Below, in pieces: positions 1 to 4,917 of a stretch of 7,639 bases of DNA (the stretch's first letter is position 1; each line of letters begins with the position of its first letter). Source of the stretch: Candidatus Kuenenia stuttgartensis (GTDB taxonomy: Bacteria; Planctomycetota; UBA1135; UBA2386); contig CAMAUH010000202.1 in assembly GCA_945861365.1 (NCBI GenBank), positions 1-7,639 on the forward strand, written 5' to 3'. The translations under genes were made by a program, and so were the position numbers. The notes under the pieces are model-generated. The model had not been told where the DNA came from, made no database searches, and worked only from the letters and a program-made list of their open reading frames with translations.

Positions 1-1
1 C

Positions 2-874
2 GAGTACTACCTGAGCCGCGGACTTGCGATCGACGATTTCGCGCAGAACCTCAGCTTCTTCTTCAGCAACGGCATCGACCCCGAATACGCGGTCATCGGC
101 CGCGTCGCGCGCCGGATCTGGGCAACGGCCATCAAGCATCGGTATGGCGGCACCGAGCGCAGCCAGATGCTGAAGTACCACATCCAGACGTCGGGCCGCT
201 CGCTGCACGCGCAAGAAATCGACTTCAACGACATCCGCACGACTCTGCAGGCTCTCTACGCAATCTACGACAACTGCAACTCGCTGCACACGAACGCCTA
301 CGACGAGGCGATCACGACGCCGACCGAGGCCTCGGTGCGCCGCGCGATGGCGATCCAGCTGATCATCAACAAGGAACTCGGCCTCGCGAAGAACGAGAAC
401 CCGCTGCAGGGCTCGTTCGTCATCGAAGAGCTGACCGACCTCGTCGAAGAAGCCGTCTACGCCGAGTTCCTGCGCCTGTCGGAACGCGGTGGCGTGCTGG
501 GCGCGATGGAGACGATGTACCAGCGCGGCAAGATCCAGGACGAGTCGATGCTCTACGAGAGCAAGAAGGCCACCGGGGAACTGCCGATCGTCGGCGTCAA
601 CACGTTCCTCGGTCGCGATGGCTCGCCGATCCAGATCGTGCGCGAAGTGATGCGCAGCACCGACGCCGAGAAGCAGGCGCAGATCGACGGCCTGCTCGAT
701 TCGCAGCAGGCGGCCGCCCCGGCGGCCAAGGCCGCCCTCGAGGTACTGCAGAAGCAGGCGCTCGCCAACGGCAACGTGTTCGCCAGCCTGATGGATGCCG
801 CGAAGATCTGCTCGCTCGGCCAGATGTCCGCGGCGCTCTATCGCGTCGGCGGCCAGTACCGTCGCAACATGTAG
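2..874 (+). CDS. icmF: Fused isobutyryl-CoA mutase, C-terminal part (5' end outside window)
   Basis: This is the C-terminal 290 residues of an adenosylcobalamin-dependent acyl-CoA mutase. The frame is open from the first bases of the window, so the gene starts upstream. The segment belongs to the substrate-binding TIM-barrel end. Motifs seen are FSNGIDPEYAVIGRVARRIW, the TSGRSLHAQE stretch, NSLHTNAYDEAITTPTE, KNENPLQGSF, ERGGVLGAMETMYQR and a C-terminal GGQYRRNM. The last, together with the LHAQEIDFNDIRTTLQAL variant, matches fused isobutyryl-CoA mutase (IcmF) better than ordinary methylmalonyl-CoA mutase. In that family a B12-binding domain and a MeaB-like G-protein chaperone domain precede this part, and the enzyme interconverts isobutyryl-CoA and n-butyryl-CoA in the cytoplasm. 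The upstream domains are not visible, so the fusion itself is inferred. The gene ends in TAG inside an inverted repeat and converges on the sigma-factor gene 21 nt away. Confidence 0.9.
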   Translation, partial: EYYLSRGLAIDDFAQNLSFFFSNGIDPEYAVIGRVARRIWATAIKHRYGGTERSQMLKYHIQTSGRSLHAQEIDFNDIRTTLQALYAIYDNCNSLHTNAYDEAITTPTEASVRRAMAIQLIINKELGLAKNENPLQGSFVIEELTDLVEEAVYAEFLRLSERGGVLGAMETMYQRGKIQDESMLYESKKATGELPIVGVNTFLGRDGSPIQIVREVMRSTDAEKQAQIDGLLDSQQAAAPAAKAALEVLQKQALANGNVFASLMDAAKICSLGQMSAALYRVGGQYRRNM

Positions 875-907
875 CGACGGGCGCGCCCGGGTTGGCTACT
901 GCCAGCC
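859..907. terminator. Inverted-repeat cluster at convergent gene junction, candidate bidirectional terminator
   Basis: Three adjacent inverted repeats lie where the mutase gene and the sigma-factor gene meet tail to tail. First, 859-880 has 7-bp arms CCGTCGC/GCGACGG around an 8-nt centre that itself contains ACATGT and carries the mutase stop codon. Second, 878-889 is the palindrome CGGGCGCGCCCG. Third, 890-907 has arms GGTTGGC/GCCAGCC with one possible G-U pair and a TACT loop, and contains the sigma-factor stop codon. None is followed by a convincing T-run on either strand, so classical intrinsic termination is doubtful. The position argues for a transcript-end or 3'-stabilising role. Confidence 0.4.
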
Positions 908-1585
908 GTTGATGCGCGTGCCGAGCTCGTCGAGCTTCTCGCCCAGCGACTCGCGCACCCGATCGCGCGCCCGCATGTAGTGGCTGCGCAGCGTCGCCTC
1001 GTTGGCGACTCCGGTCTGCGCCGCGATCTCGGCGAACGAGAGGCCCTGCTGACGCCGCAGCACGTAGGCCTCCTGCATGTGCTTCGGCAGCTTGCCGATG
1101 CACTCATGCTCGGCCTTCTCCAACTCGCGGAAGCGCACGATCTGCGTCGGCGTCTCGCCGGTCGAGGCCGCCACTTCGGTCAGCGCCGGCGGCCGGTCCT
1201 CACCGGCGCCCAGATCGCCGCGGCCGAGCAGGCCGAGCTTGCGGTCGCGCTCATGCCGCCGCCAGTAGTCGCGCCACAGGTTGCCGGCGACCGTCTGCAC
1301 CCACTTCCAGAACGAGTCCTTGCCGCGATCCTCGAACGTGTCGATCGACGTCAGCACCTTCAGCATCGCGTCGCTGACGAAGTCCTGGAACTCGATGCCG
1401 TGCGGGAACGAGGCTTGGCCGAAACGGGTGCGCAGGTACTCGATGATCTTCGCGGACAGCTGGTTCCAGGCCTGCTTCGCTTCGCCCTGGCACACCTCGC
1501 GCACCAGGAACTCCGTACCGCCACCGCCCGGCTGGGTGGACACATGCTTCGGTGCTGGGTCGGAACCTGGAGCAGTGGAATTCAT
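896..1585 (-). CDS. ECF-type RNA polymerase sigma factor
   Basis: A 229-residue sigma-70 family protein with only regions 2 and 4, the layout of extracytoplasmic-function sigma factors. Region 2 covers about residues 36-113: the helix IEFQDFVSDAMLKVL, then DTFEDRGKDSFWKWVQTVAGN and the basic RDYWRRHERDRK tail expected to contact the -10 element. Region 4 covers about 154-212, with the helix-turn-helix LSFAEIAAQTGVANEATLRS expected to read the -35 element. A linker of about 40 residues joins them. There is no extra C-terminal SnoaL-type or membrane domain, and no anti-sigma gene is adjacent. The upstream neighbour, 65 nt away on the same strand, is the pseudokinase-FHA protein, which suggests kinase/FHA-linked control instead of a membrane anti-sigma factor. 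The ATG at 1585 is the best in-frame start, though it lacks a strong Shine-Dalgarno. The N-terminal 25 residues are low-complexity, so a later start is possible. The regulon is unknown. Confidence 0.9.
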   Translation of the reverse strand: MNSTAPGSDPAPKHVSTQPGGGGTEFLVREVCQGEAKQAWNQLSAKIIEYLRTRFGQASFPHGIEFQDFVSDAMLKVLTSIDTFEDRGKDSFWKWVQTVAGNLWRDYWRRHERDRKLGLLGRGDLGAGEDRPPALTEVAASTGETPTQIVRFRELEKAEHECIGKLPKHMQEAYVLRRQQGLSFAEIAAQTGVANEATLRSHYMRARDRVRESLGEKLDELGTRINGWQ

Positions 1586-1628
1586 GGGGCGAGCGGTCCC
1601 ACATCATGCCCGGGAAACCAGCCGACGT

Positions 1629-1643
1629 GGCCCGCGCGGGGCC
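1629..1643. other. Short GC-rich hairpin in the FHA-sigma gap
   Basis: On the plus strand the arms GGCCC/GGGCC (1629-1633 and 1639-1643) enclose a 5-nt centre and are followed by GTTTTCC at 1644-1650. The arrangement looks like a weak intrinsic terminator for plus-strand (antisense) transcription. For the minus-strand operon it would only be a small hairpin just after the FHA gene's TGA stop. The stem is short and the T-run only four bases, so function is uncertain. Confidence 0.25.
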
Positions 1644-1650
1644 GTTTTCC

Positions 1651-4600
1651 TCAACCCCCGCCGGCACGGGGCGTTCGCAGGTCCGGCAGCGCCTGCTGCA
1701 GCAACTGCTCGAGGTCGCGCTCGTACTGTTCGTCCCCGGTGACTTCGGCGAACGCCTGCACGTAGAGCTTCCACAGCACCGACCCGGCCGCCGCCTGCAC
1801 CAGCAACCGCAGCTTCGCTTCGCGCCCGGCGGCCTCGACCAGCTGGGCCGGATCGAGGCGTTCGCGAACCGCGCGCCGGACCTGCTGGCTGCCGCGCAAC
1901 AGCCCGCCGACGATCGCCAGCAGGTCGTCGTAGAAGCGCGTGACGAACAGGCCGGCCATGTCGGCGGCCGGCGAGCCTTCCTCCCAGGCCAGCACCGCCT
2001 GACGCACGTCCGCCGCCGTGCGCAGCGACGGCGCCCCACTCTGGGTGCTGACGAGCCCGAGATCGAGGTGCTTGCCCAGGGCCTTGCGCAACGCGAGCAA
2101 CCGTTCGATGCCCTGCGTCGAGGCTTCGATGAAGCGCGCCAGCTTGGCGACGAACTCCTGCACGTCCTGCGCCGAACGGAACTCGCCCGCGCCGAGCAGC
2201 GCCCGCGACAGTTGCGCGAGCCCATGCGCCGCCGCCGCCGCGGTCGCATCGACCACCGCCCCGGCGGCATCGTGCGGCGCCTCCTCGCGCAGCAGTTCCC
2301 ACAGTGGCGCCGCCACCGCATCGCTGCCGAGCCGCTGCTCGGCCTGTTCGAGCACCGCAGCCAGCGCCGTCCGCCGCGCCGTCGGCACGGCTGCCGCCCA
2401 CGCGGCATGCAAGCGCTCGCGCAGCGGCACTTCGATGGCCCCGCCGGTGACGAGGGTCGCACCGAGGTCCACCACCGGCAGACGGAAGGTCAAGACGAAC
2501 GGGCGGATGCCGATGACACTGCCATCCTGCAGCGGCTGCGGCACCTCGATCGGCAACCGGATGCCGTCGACCTCGGTGCCGTTCGTGCTGGCGCGGTCGA
2601 CCGCGACCCACCCATCCTCGGCGCGCTCGATGGCGGCATGCGCTGACGAGACCATCGGGTCCGTCAGCTGCAGCGCATTGTCGTCGCGGCGCCCGATCGT
2701 CATGCGCTCGCCGGTGAACGGCACTTCGCGCACGGCCTCGCTGCCTTCGCGCTGCACCCATATCGTGAACGCGACCGCACCCGACGCCGCGGGCGGGGCA
2801 CTCGCCGTTCCCCGCGCCGAATGCTCGGCGAGCCACGCGCGCGCCACTTCGGCGACCATCGCGTCGCGTACTTCGACCTCGAACAGCTCGCCGTGCAGAC
2901 GCCGCTGCACCCGCTCCAGCTCCGCGCGCACGCGGCCGACCATGCCCGGGTCGTCGTCACCGAAGCCGGTCGCGAAGCTGCCCTGCGGCCAGTTGCCGAG
3001 CAGCCGGCACACCACCGCCAGCAAGCCGCTCCACAGCTCGGCAGCGAACGGCCTGGCACCGGCGGCGATCGCGAGCTCGCAGGCTTCCCGATCGGCGCGG
3101 CGATGCAGCAACCGCAGCGGCTGCAGCCGCGCCCGCACTTCCCGCCCGACCAGCATCTGCTGCAACCGGGCCGCCAATGCCTCCGGCGCGCCGCGCACGG
3201 CGAGCGGCTCGTCTTCGAGCCAACGCATGCAACGACCGAACGCTTCCATCACCTCGTCGAGGTCCTGCTCGTCGTCGACGAGCAACAGGCGCAGCAACAG
3301 CACGCCGAGGCCATGGCAATCGGCGCCGAGCCCCAGACGCCGATGGAACGCGACGCGGGCCTCGAACGCGGCACCGTCCCACTGCAGGCACGGGTGGCCC
3401 GGCGGCAACGCCGCGACGGCGAGCAGACCGCGCGTGCGCGATTCCTCGAGCCTCCCCACCAGCACGGCACCACCGGCCGTCGGCTGCACCAGCACCACGT
3501 CGCCCGGCCGCACCGAACGCGGCAGGGCCGCCCCTTGGCACTCGACGACGAGCCGCACCGCCCCCGCGACCTCGCCCGTGCGGTAGCAAGTGACCGCCAG
3601 CGGCATCGATTGGCCATCCGCGTTCCACAACGGCGACGCCACGTACGGGCGGGAGCGCAGGTCCTCGAGCAGTTCGTGGCCAGGTTCGAACAACGGCTCG
3701 CCGCCGGGTGTCGGCAGGGTCTTCACCACGGCACTGCCGAGGTCGTGCAGCGCGACGTGCAGGCCCCACCGCGCCGGATTGGCGCCGGCGTGGCAGTTCC
3801 CCAGCACGTTCGCCGGCGCGAGCCCGAGGTGCGGGCGTCCGCTCGCGTGCACCGCGGCGACCCCGTCCAGCAGCTGCAGGAACGCCTCCACCTTGCGCAG
3901 CGCGACCTCGTAGGGCCAGCGCGCCGGATCGTCGGCGAACAGCCACTGGCCGGGCCCGCGCAGGCTCTCCGCCACGGCGGGGGCGAGCCTCGCTTCCCGG
4001 CCGAGCCGAGAGCGCTGCTCGACGATCGGCTCGAGGTCACCGCCGCCCAGCAGAGTGCAGACCTCGTCGAAGTCGAAGGCCTGCAGCTCGGTGGCGACGG
4101 CATCGACATCGAAGAACGAAACCACCTGCAGTTCCCGCTGCGCCGGCAACGCCGCCGGCGGCACCCCCTGCGGATAGCACTGCAGCCGATGCTCGCACGA
4201 CAGGCACGGCAGCGCGGCCGCCGCGCGCGCGACCCGCGGCTCGCCGCACGCCGCATGCACCAACGCACCGAAGCCCGCCACCAGTTGCTCGCGGCCGCGC
4301 ACATCCGCCACCGTGCGCCGGTTCGCGGCCGGCTGCGGTTGCCAGAACACGCGCCCCAGACCCAAAGCCCCGCTGTGCAGGTAGCGCTCGCGATCCGCCG
4401 CGTAGCCCGGCAGGCCACAGCTCGCCAGCAAGTCGTCGTCGCGGCAGACGCGCAGCACGGCGCCGGTGTCGGGGCACACCGGATGGAAGTAGCGCGCCGC
4501 GCGCAGGCAGTACCACAACGGCGGTGACTGCAGCAGTTCGGGCGCGAGCGGGAACGGGGCGACGAGCTGCGGGCTGCGCACGCTCGCCACCGCTTGCCGT

Positions 4601-4890
4601 TCACGCTGCCAGCGCGCATCGAGCTCGCCGTTGGTCGGCGCACTGCCCGTTCCGGCTCGCTCGAGGTCGGCGCGCAACTTCCACGCGAACCGCGCGAGCA
4701 CCGCCGCACCGCTGCGAACTTCGCCGAGCAGCACGCGCCCGTGCAGGCCCTCGTGCAGCACCACGAAGGGCCCGGGGCTGTCGCCGGCGGCGCGCAAAAG
4801 TCCGACGCGCAGGCCACCACCGACACTGCTACCGAACGCCGGAACGCTGCCTGCTGTCGCGTTCGCTGCGTCGGTGCCCACCATGCCCAC
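1651..4890 (-). CDS. Pseudokinase-FHA protein with TagH/Fha-like (type VI secretion) C-terminal domain
   Basis: Numbering is from the GTG at 4890; an ATG two codons on (4884) is an equally good start. Residues about 35-130 look like a kinase N-lobe: a weak glycine loop (G48, G51, V53), candidate lysine K71 in RFAWK and candidate helix-C E97. Residues about 135-300 are a Cys-containing insert with C-x2-C-x5-C at 229-238. The C-lobe follows: H354-LGLAP-AN361 stands where HRDLKPxN is expected, so the catalytic Asp is Gly and the Lys is Ala, while D383-LG resembles DFG. An insert of about 90 residues (430-515) precedes the helix ADCHGLGVLLLRLL (523-536). After a helical linker, residues 728-800 form an FHA domain (IGRR, SSAH, STNGT: G733, R734, S749, H751, N770). 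Residues about 905-1070 resemble the C-terminal domain of T6SS FHA proteins (TagH/Fha): FVAKLARFIEASTQGIERLL, DPAQL and SVLWKLYVQAFAEV. The protein probably binds phospho-Thr partners in the cytoplasm and is unlikely to be a normal kinase. FHA is certain, pseudokinase likely, TagH-like domain probable. Confidence 0.85.
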   Translation of the reverse strand: MGMVGTDAANATAGSVPAFGSSVGGGLRVGLLRAAGDSPGPFVVLHEGLHGRVLLGEVRSGAAVLARFAWKLRADLERAGTGSAPTNGELDARWQRERQAVASVRSPQLVAPFPLAPELLQSPPLWYCLRAARYFHPVCPDTGAVLRVCRDDDLLASCGLPGYAADRERYLHSGALGLGRVFWQPQPAANRRTVADVRGREQLVAGFGALVHAACGEPRVARAAAALPCLSCEHRLQCYPQGVPPAALPAQRELQVVSFFDVDAVATELQAFDFDEVCTLLGGGDLEPIVEQRSRLGREARLAPAVAESLRGPGQWLFADDPARWPYEVALRKVEAFLQLLDGVAAVHASGRPHLGLAPANVLGNCHAGANPARWGLHVALHDLGSAVVKTLPTPGGEPLFEPGHELLEDLRSRPYVASPLWNADGQSMPLAVTCYRTGEVAGAVRLVVECQGAALPRSVRPGDVVLVQPTAGGAVLVGRLEESRTRGLLAVAALPPGHPCLQWDGAAFEARVAFHRRLGLGADCHGLGVLLLRLLLVDDEQDLDEVMEAFGRCMRWLEDEPLAVRGAPEALAARLQQMLVGREVRARLQPLRLLHRRADREACELAIAAGARPFAAELWSGLLAVVCRLLGNWPQGSFATGFGDDDPGMVGRVRAELERVQRRLHGELFEVEVRDAMVAEVARAWLAEHSARGTASAPPAASGAVAFTIWVQREGSEAVREVPFTGERMTIGRRDDNALQLTDPMVSSAHAAIERAEDGWVAVDRASTNGTEVDGIRLPIEVPQPLQDGSVIGIRPFVLTFRLPVVDLGATLVTGGAIEVPLRERLHAAWAAAVPTARRTALAAVLEQAEQRLGSDAVAAPLWELLREEAPHDAAGAVVDATAAAAAHGLAQLSRALLGAGEFRSAQDVQEFVAKLARFIEASTQGIERLLALRKALGKHLDLGLVSTQSGAPSLRTAADVRQAVLAWEEGSPAADMAGLFVTRFYDDLLAIVGGLLRGSQQVRRAVRERLDPAQLVEAAGREAKLRLLVQAAAGSVLWKLYVQAFAEVTGDEQYERDLEQLLQQALPDLRTPRAGGG

Positions 4891-4909
4891 GCATCTGACG
4901 AATGCGTGG
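4887..4909. promoter_or_regulatory. Perfect 8-bp inverted repeat overlapping the FHA-protein translation start
   Basis: The arms CCACGCAT (4887-4894) and ATGCGTGG (4902-4909) are exact reverse complements around a 7-nt loop. The element fills most of the 27-nt gap between the S15 peptidase stop (4918-4920) and the FHA-protein gene. On the minus strand one arm contains the GTG at 4890, and the hairpin ends 2 nt before the ATG at 4884, where a ribosome-binding site would lie. No T-run follows, so a plain terminator is unlikely. A translational block, RNA-processing site or protein operator fits better. Confidence 0.45.
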
Positions 4910-4917
4910 AAGCGATG

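Noticed and set aside
2..874. Reading 'IcmF' here as the type VI secretion protein TssM/IcmF, which would support a secretion locus
   Set aside because: Only the name is shared. The residues are those of an acyl-CoA mutase (NSLHTNAYDEAI, GGQYRRNM), with no membrane or TssM features.
1251..2836. Alternative minus-strand frames across the FHA-sigma junction (1251-2462 and 1604-2836)
   Set aside because: Both are Arg- or Gly/Ala-rich frame-shifted readings of the FHA-protein and sigma-factor genes, whose own frames carry the recognisable domains.
1552..4898. Several long plus-strand frames opposite the FHA-protein gene (such as 1552-2646, 2018-3586, 2821-4527, 3708-4898)
   Set aside because: They overlap one another, are rich in Arg, Ala, Ser and Pro, and show no family motif; the minus-strand frame with FHA and kinase-like motifs explains the region.
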